58,907 nucleotides of DNA from an uncultured Lachnospiraceae bacterium. GTDB taxonomy: Bacteria > Bacillota > Clostridia > Lachnospirales > Lachnospiraceae. Within the stretch, counting starts at the first letter, position 1, and each line of letters starts with the position of its first letter. The DNA is taken from positions 1-58,907 of the forward strand of contig CAJUAA010000027.1 in assembly GCA_910584205.1 (NCBI GenBank), written 5' to 3'. The translations under genes were made by a program, and so were the position numbers. Below are positions 7,779 through 16,363 of the stretch, piece by piece. The notes under the pieces are model-generated. The model had not been told where the DNA came from. It saw only the letters and a program-made list of their open reading frames with translations, and did not search any database.

Positions 7779-8946
7779 ATCGAAATTGTATCTGGCTGTA
7801 TTGACGGGAGGTGTTCTGACCCTTGCCTGTTTTCTGTACGGCATGAAAGAGCGGAAGGAACTGCAGACGCTTGCCAGGCCGGCCATGGGCGCAGACGACC
7901 GGGAAGAGAGGCTTCAGGTGGAGATTGGAGAAGAGAGCTATCCGTTTTCGTTTCTGCTTCAGGCACTTCCTTACGGAGAAGAGGAGCAGGAGAAAATCCT
8001 GCAGGATGCCGTTCAGGGAATGGAGAGACTGTTTCTGAAGGAGAATCGCGACTGCAGGCATGTGATGAAAGAGGTATGCATGCCGTCCGCGTATCCGGGG
8101 ACGGATGTGGCGATTGAATGGTATCTGGATTCCTGGGACTGTGTGGAACCGGATGGAACCATCCGAAATGAGTTTCTGCAAAAAGAAGTTCCGGTGAAAG
8201 TACGGGCGGTTCTCACGTTTGGAGACCGGAGCATGGACTGGGAACAGGAAATTGCGGTATGTCCGCCCTCGGATCCGGACCCGGAGCAGAAGCTGAAGAT
8301 GCTGGAGTACAGGCTTATGGAGGCGCAGCAGGGAGGAGAGGCGCAGATCAGGCTTCCGGACACGCTTCTTGGGGAAGCCGTTGCCTGGTATCCGGAGGCG
8401 GACGACCGTTGGGTCTGGATGCTGGGACTGACCGTGCTTGCCGCAGGCGCTCTGCTTGTGGGCCGGAGGAGGGAGGACGACTCCGAACGAAGAAAGCGGG
8501 AACGGAGCATGCAGCTGGACTATTCGGATATTGTCAGCCGTCTGAGCCTCTATATGGGGGCGGGGATCAGCACGAGAAAGGCATGGGAGAGGATCGTTCA
8601 GGGAGGAAAAAGCGGCCGCCCGGCCTACGAGGAGATGGCGACCACCCTGCGGGAAATGGAAAGCGGCGTGTCAGAGGCGCTGGCTTATGAGCGTTTTGGA
8701 AGGCGGTGCCGGTTACAGTCTTATCTGAAGCTGGGGACGCTTCTTGGACAAAATCTCCGAAAGGGTACAAAAAACCTGGCGGGGCTTCTTCAGGAGGAGT
8801 CCAGAGAGGCATTTGAAGACCGTAAGGCGCTGGCAAAACGGATGGGGGAAGAATGCGAGAGCAAACTGCTGTTTCCCATGCTTATGATGCTTTTAACGGT
8901 TCTGATCCTTATCATGTATCCGGCGGTTGTATCATTTCAGGTGTAA
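7768..8946 (+). CDS. tadC: TadC-like platform protein with an added extracytoplasmic domain
   Basis: 392 residues. The C-terminal ~145 (YSDIVSRLSLYMGAGIS, then KLGTLLGQNLRKG, final membrane span) are a T2SSF unit. Before it lie an N-terminal membrane span (~7-24), about 180 residues predicted outside the membrane, and a second span (~219-236). Typical TadC proteins are ~300 residues and lack so large an insert, which is however common in clostridial Tad loci as far as I know. TTG 7768 is chosen for GAGG ten bases upstream; TTG 7747 is the alternative. Overlaps tadB by 11 bases. Confidence 0.8.
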   Translation: MKYKSKLYLAVLTGGVLTLACFLYGMKERKELQTLARPAMGADDREERLQVEIGEESYPFSFLLQALPYGEEEQEKILQDAVQGMERLFLKENRDCRHVMKEVCMPSAYPGTDVAIEWYLDSWDCVEPDGTIRNEFLQKEVPVKVRAVLTFGDRSMDWEQEIAVCPPSDPDPEQKLKMLEYRLMEAQQGGEAQIRLPDTLLGEAVAWYPEADDRWVWMLGLTVLAAGALLVGRRREDDSERRKRERSMQLDYSDIVSRLSLYMGAGISTRKAWERIVQGGKSGRPAYEEMATTLREMESGVSEALAYERFGRRCRLQSYLKLGTLLGQNLRKGTKNLAGLLQEESREAFEDRKALAKRMGEECESKLLFPMLMMLLTVLILIMYPAVVSFQV

Positions 8947-9006
8947 AACGGTATCGGTCCGGCATATCCTGCCGGACAGGTACGGAACTTTGACAGGAGG
9001 TAATAT

Positions 9007-9198
9007 ATGAGCAGATGTATGAACAGATTGAAAATATTCTGGAACCGGTTCTGGAACGACGAGAGCGGAATGGGGGTTGTGGAGGTCATACTGATCATTG
9101 TGGTATTGATCGGCCTTGTGATTATCTTCAAAAACCAGATCACAGGAGTGGTAAATGATATATTTGAGAAAATCGTCTCTCAGAGCAGCAGCGTGTAG
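9007..9198 (+). CDS. flp1: Flp1-type pilin
   Basis: 63 residues, the main structural pilin. After a short basic leader comes ESG|MGVVEVILIIVVLIG: a prepilin cleavage glycine followed by a hydrophobic helix with Glu at +5, the type IVb/Flp1 pattern. The strongest ribosome site of the operon (AGGAGG at 8996-9001) fits high expression. The gene end overlaps the next gene by 44 bases, unusual for a pilin gene. Confidence 0.88.
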   Translation: MSRCMNRLKIFWNRFWNDESGMGVVEVILIIVVLIGLVIIFKNQITGVVNDIFEKIVSQSSSV

Positions 9199-10609
9199 GA
9201 AGAGAAGCGGCCAGATTACTCTGTGGATAGCGCTTTGCTTTCTCGTGTTCTTGGGGCTGTATCTTGTCTGCCTTAAGTCGGTCCAGATACAGTATCAGAG
9301 AAAACAGGCGGAGCAGGCAGTGGAAGCAGGAGTCTTTTCTCTGTTTTCGGAATTTGAACCGCATATTCTGGAGCAGTATGATCTTTTTTATCTGGATACT
9401 TCTTTTGGAGGCAGGAGTGAGAGAAAGGATGCGCTCTGCAGCCACCTCTGGCAGTTTACCGTGAACAATATGACGAAGGTATCCGGAGCGCCCAGATATG
9501 GCCTGTCTCTTCAGGGAGTGGACATTAAAAGTATGGTTCGAGCCACGGATGGTTCCGGAGCGGCTTTTTACCGCCAGGCAGTGCAGGTCATGAAGGAAAA
9601 GACAGGGATGCCGCTGGCGGAAGACTGGATCCTGCAGGACCGGTTTTCCATGAACGCGGAGGAAAACAGCCGCAAATTCCAGGAGGACTGTGAAACATAT
9701 GAGGGCAGGGTACGGGATTACGAAGACGAAGATGACGAGGAAGACGGCGAAAGCCGGAAGATGGATCCGGAAGCCAGGCAGTGGGACGGACTGTGGAACC
9801 GGTTTATCCTGTCCCAGGCAGTTCCAGGGGACGGCGTTATCTCAGAAAAGGCGGCGGCAGCATCGCTGACGCCGTCCCACAGGGAGCTCTCCGTGGGAGC
9901 GGGACTGCCGTCGGGTACAGAGAACCGGCTGACGGAAAAACAGTGGTTTATCAGCTACCTGTGCGAATACTTTACAGATGCTGAAGAGATGCTGAAGAGC
10001 CGGCGGGAGGAAGGATATCTTGATTATCAGCTGGAATATATGGTTGCCGGAAAGGAATCGGACCGGGAAAACCTGGAAGCGGTCATTACCAGGCTTCTGC
10101 TTCTGCGGGAAGGTTCCAACTATCTGTTTCTTCTGAGCACGCCGGAATTGAGAAAAAAGGCCGAAGGGCTGGCGCTTCTCCTGGCCGGTATGACCGGTAA
10201 TCTGGAACTGGTTGAGAGCCTGGAACATCTGATCCTGCTGAGCTGGGCGTACGGAGAAAGCCTGGTGGAGGTGCGGCAGCTTCTTGGCGGTTTTGAGCTT
10301 GCGCCTGTCAAAAGCGTGCAGGAGTGGCAGGTTCCTCTGTCGGGACTGCTGGCCGCGCTGGGGGATCCGGGCAGATATGACGAGCAGGCGAAAAGACAGA
10401 CGGGGATCAGCTACGAGATGTGCCTGAGGATCTTTCTTTCGCTGGAATCGGCAGAAAGGCTTTCCATGCGCGCGCTGGACCTGGTGGAGGGTGAATTGAG
10501 AAGCACCGGCAGATGCCCGGAGCTGCACATGGATCATTGCGTAGATTATATGACCGTACAGGTGTGGATCAATGACCGCTGCCTGGAGAGAAGCTATGGA
10601 TATGAGTGA
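9155..10609 (+). CDS. DUF5702-type Tad-associated exported protein
   Basis: 484 residues. One membrane span near the N-terminus (~22-40) and a long extracytoplasmic region. GQITLWIAL resembles a prepilin cleavage region but lacks the +5 Glu. An acidic stretch (DYEDEDDEEDGE, ~190-200) breaks the domain. Proteins of this type (DUF5702) are regular members of Lachnospiraceae tad loci; the role is unknown, perhaps a minor pilin or assembly factor. ATG 9155 lies inside the pilin gene with AGGAG six bases upstream, so the 44-base overlap looks real. Confidence 0.75.
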   Translation: MIYLRKSSLRAAACRKRSGQITLWIALCFLVFLGLYLVCLKSVQIQYQRKQAEQAVEAGVFSLFSEFEPHILEQYDLFYLDTSFGGRSERKDALCSHLWQFTVNNMTKVSGAPRYGLSLQGVDIKSMVRATDGSGAAFYRQAVQVMKEKTGMPLAEDWILQDRFSMNAEENSRKFQEDCETYEGRVRDYEDEDDEEDGESRKMDPEARQWDGLWNRFILSQAVPGDGVISEKAAAASLTPSHRELSVGAGLPSGTENRLTEKQWFISYLCEYFTDAEEMLKSRREEGYLDYQLEYMVAGKESDRENLEAVITRLLLLREGSNYLFLLSTPELRKKAEGLALLLAGMTGNLELVESLEHLILLSWAYGESLVEVRQLLGGFELAPVKSVQEWQVPLSGLLAALGDPGRYDEQAKRQTGISYEMCLRIFLSLESAERLSMRALDLVEGELRSTGRCPELHMDHCVDYMTVQVWINDRCLERSYGYE

Positions 10610-10627
10610 GAAAGGAGGCGTGGAGGG

Positions 10628-11359
10628 ATGTCCTTCTGCAGCAGGAATCATCAGAAAATTCTCCAGATACCCCGCGTACGAAGGCGCCGGCGCATCGGCG
10701 CCCGGACAGGCAGGAGGGCTTCCCTCGGCGTCTTTGCAAAAGGGAGCCTGACACTGGAGGCTTCCCTTGTGCTGCCGTTTCTGTTGTGTGCGGTCACGGC
10801 GCTTCTTTATATCTTCGCTTTTACATCGATGCAGGCGAAGGCGAACCGGACGCTTATGGAGCGGGCGCAGACGCTGGCCATAACAATCGGACAGGGCTAT
10901 GGGACGGATCCGTATGTAAGGCTGTACGGAGGAGGAACAGCAGCGCTTCCTTTTTCCGCCATGTCTTTTGGAAGGCGTATGACGGCGGATCAGGTGGTGG
11001 TACGCGCATGGGTTGGATATACCGGGGAGTCTTTTTCCCATCCGGCAGGGGAAGAGATCGTCTATATCACGCCGGGAGGATCGGTATACCACAGGGACAG
11101 GGACTGCAGCCACCTGCGGCTTTCGGTCCGGCAGATCTCACAAGACGAGCTGGACGGGGAGAGAAATCAGTCCGGAGGAAGGTATTATTCCTGCGAATAC
11201 TGTGTCAGGAGCGGAGAGAACGGCGGAACGGTATACATTACGGACCATGGCGGCAGCTATCACAGCAACATCAACTGCCAGGGGCTGAAGCGGACGATTG
11301 AGGCGGTCCCGCTCTCTCAGGCAGGAGGACGGCCCTGCTGCTCAAGATGCGGCAGATGA
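10628..11359 (+). CDS. TadE-like pseudopilin with a C-terminal double Cys-motif domain
   Basis: 243 residues. After a strongly basic N-terminus, KGSLTLEASLVLPF gives a prepilin site with Glu at +5 and a membrane helix (~40-62). The C-terminal ~100 residues hold two related units: YHRDRDCSHL...YYSCEYC and YHSNINCQGL...PCCSRC, i.e. Y-H-x4-C-x2-L followed by C-x2-C. They could bind metal or form disulfides outside the cell. AGGAGG lies ten bases before the ATG. Ends 13 bases inside the prepilin peptidase gene. Confidence 0.8.
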   Translation: MSFCSRNHQKILQIPRVRRRRRIGARTGRRASLGVFAKGSLTLEASLVLPFLLCAVTALLYIFAFTSMQAKANRTLMERAQTLAITIGQGYGTDPYVRLYGGGTAALPFSAMSFGRRMTADQVVVRAWVGYTGESFSHPAGEEIVYITPGGSVYHRDRDCSHLRLSVRQISQDELDGERNQSGGRYYSCEYCVRSGENGGTVYITDHGGSYHSNINCQGLKRTIEAVPLSQAGGRPCCSRCGR

Positions 11360-11739
11360 CGGGGGCGGGCGGCCTGTGGATCCTGCTGCATCTGCTGTAT
11401 CTGTCCGTGGAGGACATAAGAGAGCGGCAGGTTTCCCTGTTCGTGATTGCGGAGTTGGGCGGCACGGGAATGATATATGCTTTGATTGTCGGTTATGTAC
11501 CACAGCCGCTTCCGGGAATCCTGATTCTGCTTCTGGGCCGTTTCAGCAACGAGCAGATTGGTTACGGCGACGGGTGGCTGCTGCTGGCCCTCGGTATGTG
11601 GCTGCCGCTGAAAACGCTTTTGTGGATACTGTTTCTGGGGATTGGGCTGGGCACTCTGTATGCCCTTGTGTTCCGTGTCAGAGAACTGCCGCTTGTTCCC
11701 TTTCTGGCAGCGGCGTATGCGGCAGGAGGATGGTTATGA
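11347..11739 (+). CDS. A24 prepilin peptidase (TadV/CpaA-like)
   Basis: 130-residue membrane aspartyl peptidase that removes prepilin leaders. The two catalytic aspartates are D23 (SVEDIRER) and D75 (GYGDGW; GxGD motif). Four to five hydrophobic segments; it is at the short end for the family, which lacks the methylase half as in TadV. Overlaps the genes on both sides, so it is translated with its pseudopilin substrates. Confidence 0.87.
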   Translation: MRQMTGAGGLWILLHLLYLSVEDIRERQVSLFVIAELGGTGMIYALIVGYVPQPLPGILILLLGRFSNEQIGYGDGWLLLALGMWLPLKTLLWILFLGIGLGTLYALVFRVRELPLVPFLAAAYAAGGWL

Positions 11740-12164
11740 AAAGAAAAGGAAGATATGTCCTGGAGGCGGCCTTACTGGTTCCGGGCGTCTGCATACTCCT
11801 TGTATATGTGGTGTTTTTTACTTTGTATGCCCATGACTGTGCGGTATGTGTCCACACGGTTCTGGAGGCGGGCATAGAGGGCTGCTATCAGGATGGGCGT
11901 TCTGGAGAAAAGATCCGGGCGGATGTGGAACAGGAGATAAGGAAGAAGCTGTCGGAACGGCTTCTGTGGCTTCAGGATGAGACCGTGGAGGTGTCCGTCA
12001 ATCCGGTAAGGCTTCAGATCCGGATGGAAGGTGTTGGGAGCTTTCTTCCGGTGGACGGGATAGAAGTACGACAGGCCGTGTACAGGGTCCGCCCCTGTGA
12101 GGTGATCCGAAGAAGCCGGTGGCTGCGGGCGGATGGAGGAGAAAAGAATGGAGATACGCTATAA
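11736..12164 (+). CDS. Second TadE-like pseudopilin
   Basis: 142 residues. KGRYVLEAALLVPG is a prepilin site with Glu at +5, followed by one membrane helix (~9-32) and a ~100-residue extracytoplasmic domain with three cysteines. ATG 11736 has AGGAGG six bases upstream; ATG 11730 abuts the site and is less likely. The four-base ATGA overlap with the peptidase gene supports coupling. Likely a minor pilin. Confidence 0.75.
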   Translation: MKRKGRYVLEAALLVPGVCILLVYVVFFTLYAHDCAVCVHTVLEAGIEGCYQDGRSGEKIRADVEQEIRKKLSERLLWLQDETVEVSVNPVRLQIRMEGVGSFLPVDGIEVRQAVYRVRPCEVIRRSRWLRADGGEKNGDTL

Positions 12165-13218
12165 GAGAGACCTGAACAGCAATTATATGATACTGACGGA
12201 AGAAAAGACGGCGGCGGAAACCTATGAGACCCGGATGCTGACCGAGAACCGAATCCACGGTTTTCTTCCCTGTGTAAAGCAGGAATATGGAGATCGGGTG
12301 GAATACTATTATGAGATTACGGGACGGCAGAGCATGGAGCTTATGTATGAGCGGAGGAAACTGGGGTATAAGGAGCTCCGAACCCTTCTGAAAGAGCTTC
12401 TGAGGGCGCTGGAGGCGGCACAGGAGTATCTCCTGAATCCGGACCATCTTATCCTTGCTCCGGAATCCATGTATCTGAATACCCGGTCGGAAAAGCTTTA
12501 TCTGTGCTGTTATCCGGGATACGAAAGGGAGATCCGGGAGTCGTTTCTGGATCTGGCAGAATATTTGTTGGGAAAGATTGATAAAAGCGATGCCGAAGGG
12601 ATCGAATTTGGCTATGAGCTGTATCAAAGTGCGCTGGAGCCTAATTTCGGCCTTACAGAGGTCCTGCGCAGATACACGGAAAAGGATCGGGAGAGAAGCG
12701 CGGCGGAGCCTGCGAAGAGGGCGCCGTCTCCGCCGCCTTCTTCGGTACGGGAGGAAGTTCTGGAGCAGACCGGGAGCTGGAAGAATTTCTTCAAAAAGAA
12801 AAACAGAAAACCGCAGCTGGAGGATTATGTGGCAGAGGCGGATCAGATGGGAAGCGGTTCCGCTCTGTTTTTGAAAGAAGAGGCTCCGGTGATGGGAACG
12901 GCGTATCTGGAAAAGGAAAAGCGGGAAGGACTTCTCCTGCACAGCCTGAGCGGGGACTATCCGGACCTGCAGATTCAGGAGGAAAGCTTTCTCATCGGAA
13001 AGAAAAAGGGAGCCGTGGACGGATGTATCCCGGCTTCCACGGTCAGCCGGATCCATGCGAGGATCACGTATGACGGGGCGGTCTATTATGTGGAAGATTT
13101 AAATTCCACCAATGGAACATGGGCGGATCAGGTGCAGCTGAATCCCTATGAACTGTGTCCCCTGCGGGACGGAATGTTCGTTGCCTTTGCCGGTGCAGAG
13201 TATGAGGTAAAACTGTAG
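12148..13218 (+). CDS. DUF6382-like plus FHA domain protein of the pilus operon
   Basis: 356 residues. The first ~190 match the all-cytoplasmic N-terminal module common in Lachnospiraceae FHA proteins (YYYEITGRQSM, then kinase-like LRALEAAQEYLL), followed by a Pro/basic linker. The last ~90 are an FHA phosphothreonine-binding fold: SFLIGKKKG, TVSRIHARI and DLNSTNGT. FHA proteins pair with Ser/Thr kinases, so pilus assembly may be under phosphorylation control. ATG 12148 has GGAGGA seven bases upstream. Last gene of the operon; it overlaps its neighbour by 17 bases. Confidence 0.8.
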   Translation: MEIRYKRDLNSNYMILTEEKTAAETYETRMLTENRIHGFLPCVKQEYGDRVEYYYEITGRQSMELMYERRKLGYKELRTLLKELLRALEAAQEYLLNPDHLILAPESMYLNTRSEKLYLCCYPGYEREIRESFLDLAEYLLGKIDKSDAEGIEFGYELYQSALEPNFGLTEVLRRYTEKDRERSAAEPAKRAPSPPPSSVREEVLEQTGSWKNFFKKKNRKPQLEDYVAEADQMGSGSALFLKEEAPVMGTAYLEKEKREGLLLHSLSGDYPDLQIQEESFLIGKKKGAVDGCIPASTVSRIHARITYDGAVYYVEDLNSTNGTWADQVQLNPYELCPLRDGMFVAFAGAEYEVKL

Positions 13219-13235
13219 GGCGCCGCATCTTCTGG

Positions 13236-13264
13236 TTGCATTGGCCGGACAAAACGGCTATACT
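13236..13264 (+). promoter_or_regulatory. Promoter for tatD-rsmA
   Basis: TTGCAT (13236-13241), 17 bp, TATACT (13259-13264), just after the FHA stop codon and 33 bases before tatD. Confidence 0.6.
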
Positions 13265-13297
13265 GTTATCAAAAATGACAGGACAGGAGAGACGGAG

Positions 13298-14074
13298 ATG
13301 ATATTTGACAGCCACGCGCATTATGATGACGAAGCCTTTGCGCACGACCGGGAGCAGGTGCTTGACGCACTGGCCGGGAAAGGCGTGGGAACGGTCGTCA
13401 ATGTGGCGGCGGGCCTTGAAGGAACGAAAAGGACTGTGGAACTGACGAAAAGGTATCCGTTTGTCTATGGAGCCGCAGGCGTGCATCCGGATGAGGTGGG
13501 AGAACTGAATGAAGATACCTTTGCATGGCTGAAAGAACAGTGCAGACAGGAAAAGATCGTGGCGGTGGGAGAGACCGGGCTTGACTATTACTGGGACCGG
13601 GAAGACCATGAGATTCAGAAAAAATGGTTTCTGAGGCAGCTTTCTCTGGCGAAGGAGCTGTCGCTGCCGGTTATCGTTCACAGCCGGGAAGCGGCGGCGG
13701 ATACCATGGAGATTCTGAAAAGAACCTGGGACCCGAAGGTGCCGGTGGTAATCCACTGTTACTCGTATTCACCGGAACAGGCAAGGGAATATGTGAAGAT
13801 GGGCTGTTATCTGGGTGTGGGAGGCGTGGTGACTTTTCAAAATGCCAGAAAACTGAAAGAGACGGTGAAGGAGACGCCCCTTTCGCGGATTCTTCTGGAG
13901 ACGGACTGCCCGTATCTGGCGCCTGTGCCTTTCCGGGGCAAACGGAATGATTCCGGGAATCTGATCTATGTGGCCAGAGCGGTTGCGGAAATCAAGGGGA
14001 TCACGGAAGAGGAAGTGATACGTGTAACAGAAGAAAACGCAGAAAGCTTTTACCGGCTGGAGAGGAGACAGTGA
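13298..14074 (+). CDS. tatD: TatD-family metal-dependent DNase
   Basis: 258-residue TIM-barrel hydrolase. Metal ligands visible: the H-x-H pair in FDSHAHYDD, Glu in VGETGLDYY, His in VIVHSREA, His in VVIHCYS and Asp in LLETDCPYLAP. TatD proteins are 3'-5' DNases or RNases in repair and turnover. ATG 13298 follows GGAGAGACGGAG. The rsmA gene starts two bases after the stop, the usual tatD-rsmA arrangement in Firmicutes. Confidence 0.93.
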   Translation: MIFDSHAHYDDEAFAHDREQVLDALAGKGVGTVVNVAAGLEGTKRTVELTKRYPFVYGAAGVHPDEVGELNEDTFAWLKEQCRQEKIVAVGETGLDYYWDREDHEIQKKWFLRQLSLAKELSLPVIVHSREAAADTMEILKRTWDPKVPVVIHCYSYSPEQAREYVKMGCYLGVGGVVTFQNARKLKETVKETPLSRILLETDCPYLAPVPFRGKRNDSGNLIYVARAVAEIKGITEEEVIRVTEENAESFYRLERRQ

Positions 14075-14075
14075 G

Positions 14076-14960
14076 ATGGCAGGACCGGTTCCGAGTCTGG
14101 GGAATCCTCAGAAAACCATAGAAATTCTGAATCAATACCGGTTTGTGTTTCAGAAAAAATACGGACAGAATTTTCTGATCGACGGGCATGTGCTGGATAA
14201 GATCATCCGGGCGGCTGAGATCACGGAGGAAGATTATGTGGTGGAGATCGGCCCCGGCATCGGGACCATGACCCAGTATCTGGCATATGCGGCAAAGGGA
14301 GTGACGGCGATCGAGATCGACCGGGCGCTGATCCCGATCCTTCAGGATACGCTGGCAGGCTATGAGAACGTGGATATTATTCACGAGGACGTATTGAAGG
14401 TTGATCTTAAGAGGATCGCAGAGGAAAAGAACGGCGGAAGGCCCATCAAGGTGGTGGCCAATCTTCCCTATTATATTACAACGCCCATCATTATGGGGCT
14501 TTTTGAGAAGCATGTACCGCTGGCCAGTGTAACCGTCATGGTGCAGAAGGAAGTGGCGGAACGGATGCAGGCGGGCCCGGGATCAAAGGATTACGGTGCG
14601 CTGTCGCTTGCTGTGCAGTATTATGCCGAACCGTATGTAGCAGCCAATGTGCCGCCTAATTGTTTTCTGCCGAGGCCCGGCGTGGGATCGGCGGTCATCC
14701 GGCTTCGGGTCCATGAGGAACCGCCTGTGAAGGCGGAGAATGAAGCGCTTTTATTCGGCGTGATCCGGGCGTCCTTTAATCAGAGGCGTAAGACACTTCA
14801 AAACGGCCTGGCCCATGTGCCGGAGCTTGGAATTTCCAAGGAGACGACGGTGCGGGTGCTTTCGGAGATGGGGCTTTCCGGGTCCATCCGGGGAGAAGCC
14901 ATGACGCTGGAACAGTTCGCCGAATTTACAAACCGGGCGGCAGGCTGCCGGAAGGACTGA
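14076..14960 (+). CDS. rsmA: 16S rRNA dimethyladenosine transferase RsmA (KsgA)
   Basis: 294 residues. Dimethylates two adjacent adenines near the 3' end of 16S rRNA in late 30S assembly. SAM-binding motif I VVEIGPGIGTMT, an acidic residue at AIEID, and catalytic motif IV VANLPYYITTP are all intact; FLPRPGVGSAVIRL marks the C-terminal part. Co-transcribed with tatD. Confidence 0.95.
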   Translation: MAGPVPSLGNPQKTIEILNQYRFVFQKKYGQNFLIDGHVLDKIIRAAEITEEDYVVEIGPGIGTMTQYLAYAAKGVTAIEIDRALIPILQDTLAGYENVDIIHEDVLKVDLKRIAEEKNGGRPIKVVANLPYYITTPIIMGLFEKHVPLASVTVMVQKEVAERMQAGPGSKDYGALSLAVQYYAEPYVAANVPPNCFLPRPGVGSAVIRLRVHEEPPVKAENEALLFGVIRASFNQRRKTLQNGLAHVPELGISKETTVRVLSEMGLSGSIRGEAMTLEQFAEFTNRAAGCRKD

Positions 14961-15093
14961 AAACAGCGGCGGCAACTGCAGCTGCCCGCAGCCGTCTGCG
15001 AACCGGGAGCCAGGACTGTAGAAACCGGAATCCCAATGGCATAAGGGCTTCCGGACGGGCATAGAATATCCGATAGGATCGGAGGGACATTCT

Positions 15094-15603
15094 ATGCAGG
15101 ATTACAGACGTCAGATTGCGTATCTTTATGCGTATGAACATGGAAAACAGGTGAAAAATGCCGGATTTGTGAAAGCCGAGGTGCGGGGAGGCAGCTGCAG
15201 GCTGGGGATCCATCTGAAGGGATATTGTCGGGAGGGCCAGGATGCCGGAACGGCATATATCTATTTTTACCACCGGGACCGGATCGTAGGCATCTGCCTG
15301 GGGGAACTGAAGAGCCAAAACGGCGCACTGGAATGGCAGGGGCTCGTGGACCCGGAAAATATACAGGAAAAAGGAATCCGTTTTTCAGAAACGGGCGGAG
15401 TGTGGATCCGCCGTCCGGGAATCCGGGATTATGTGGCGGACTGGGAAGACGATCCGGTGGATGTGGACCGGTTTCTGCTGTATCCGGAGGGCGGGGAGCG
15501 CTGCATCCGCTGTCCGCGGTTCGGGAACTGTAAAAGGAGTGGAGAAAATGCCTTTGACGAAAGAGGAACGATATATGAAGGAAGCCATCCGTCAGGCTCA
15601 TAA
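15094..15603 (+). CDS. Uncharacterised protein (DUF6128-like)
   Basis: 169 residues. The N-terminal ~80 (IAYLYAYEHGKQVKNAGFVKAE, strand-rich) resemble DUF6128, a domain met in Lachnospiraceae; the C-terminus has CIRCPRFGNC, a C-x2-C-x5-C pattern. GGAGG lies 12 bases before the ATG. Its last 56 bases overlap the tRNA deaminase gene, so the two are coupled. Function unknown. Confidence 0.6.
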   Translation: MQDYRRQIAYLYAYEHGKQVKNAGFVKAEVRGGSCRLGIHLKGYCREGQDAGTAYIYFYHRDRIVGICLGELKSQNGALEWQGLVDPENIQEKGIRFSETGGVWIRRPGIRDYVADWEDDPVDVDRFLLYPEGGERCIRCPRFGNCKRSGENAFDERGTIYEGSHPSGS

Positions 15604-16033
15604 GGCGTGGAAGCTGCAGGAAGTTCCGATCGGATGCGTGATCGTGAAGGAGGATCGGATCATTGCCAGAGGATATAACCGGAGGAATACAGATAGAAAT
15701 ACCCTGGCCCATGCGGAGCTCCAGGCAATCCGGAAGGCCAGCCGGGCGGTGGGGGACTGGAGGCTTGAGGACTGCACCATGTACATTACGCTGGAGCCAT
15801 GCCAGATGTGTGCAGGTGCGATCGTGCAGGCCAGGATCCCGCGGGTCGTCATCGGCAGCCGCAATCCCAAGGCAGGCTGTGCGGGATCGATCCTGAATCT
15901 TCTGGATGTTCCGGAATTCAATCATCAGGTGGAACTGACGGAGGGGATTCTGGAGGAAGAGTGTTCCGCCATGCTGACGGATTTTTTCCGGAAACTGAGG
16001 GAATGCAGGAAAAAGTCTTTGACAAATATATAA
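15548..16033 (+). CDS. tadA: tRNA-specific adenosine deaminase TadA
   Basis: 161 residues. Converts A34 to inosine in tRNA-Arg(ACG). Zinc site: HAE (catalytic Glu) and PCQMC; also IGCVIV and NPKAG, as in bacterial TadA. ATG 15548 has AGGAG ten bases upstream and removes the upstream in-frame extension, which overlaps another gene. The gene precedes the SRP RNA, as in many Firmicutes. Not related to the pilus ATPase TadA. Confidence 0.94.
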   Translation: MPLTKEERYMKEAIRQAHKAWKLQEVPIGCVIVKEDRIIARGYNRRNTDRNTLAHAELQAIRKASRAVGDWRLEDCTMYITLEPCQMCAGAIVQARIPRVVIGSRNPKAGCAGSILNLLDVPEFNHQVELTEGILEEECSAMLTDFFRKLRECRKKSLTNI

Positions 16034-16047
16034 AAAAAGGATACAAT
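16019..16047 (+). promoter_or_regulatory. Strong promoter for the SRP RNA
   Basis: TTGACA (16019-16024), 17 bp, TACAAT (16042-16047), overlapping the end of tadA. The predicted start (~16054) coincides with the 5' end of the RNA. Confidence 0.85.
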
Positions 16048-16054
16048 AAATTAT

Positions 16055-16316
16055 CCGTGCAGCTGGGGAGGCGGCGGCGCCCTGTACCTGCAATCCGCCA
16101 TAGCAGGAGTGATATCCCGCCCCGGGCCGACTGGCCGGAAGCTGCCCTGTATAAGTGACGTTGATGTTCGGGTCCTGCGCAACAGGAACCCGTGAACCGT
16201 GTCAGGTTGGGAACAAAGCAGCACTAAGCGGGACCTTCTGTGTGCCGCAGGGGTGCCTGGGCTGAGTTAACTGTACAGGTAACGTTCCGGTTTGAGGTTC
16301 AAAGCGGGATGCACGG
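16055..16316 (+). ncRNA. ffs: Signal recognition particle RNA, long Firmicute type with Alu domain
   Basis: About 262 nt. The ends CCGUGC and GCACGG pair. The 5' part has the Alu-domain sequence around GCGCCCUGUACCUGCAAUCC, typical of Bacillus/Clostridium SRP RNA. The Ffh-binding helix 8 reads CAGGUUGGGAACAAAGCAGC, with the GGAA tetraloop and the conserved AGCAGCA side; the usual CCGGAAGG around the loop is here UUG-GGAA-CAA. A long helix 5 (CGGGUCCUGCGCAACAGGAACCCG arm region) is visible between. Place next to tadA and dnaX is canonical. Confidence 0.92.
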
Positions 16317-16333
16317 TTTATAAAAGGACAGAG

Positions 16334-16363
16334 AAAAGACACTGCTTGGGCGGTGTCTTTTTT
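16334..16363 (+). terminator. Rho-independent terminator after the SRP RNA
   Basis: AAAAGACAC (16334-16342) and GTGTCTTTT (16353-16361) with a 10-base loop, followed by Ts. Confidence 0.85.

Noticed and set aside
9842..11113. 423-codon open frame on the minus strand through the Tad genes
   Set aside because: It is the mirror of well-supported plus-strand genes with clear motifs, ribosome sites and overlaps. The peptide is Arg/His/Pro-rich, typical of an antisense shadow in a G+C-rich region.
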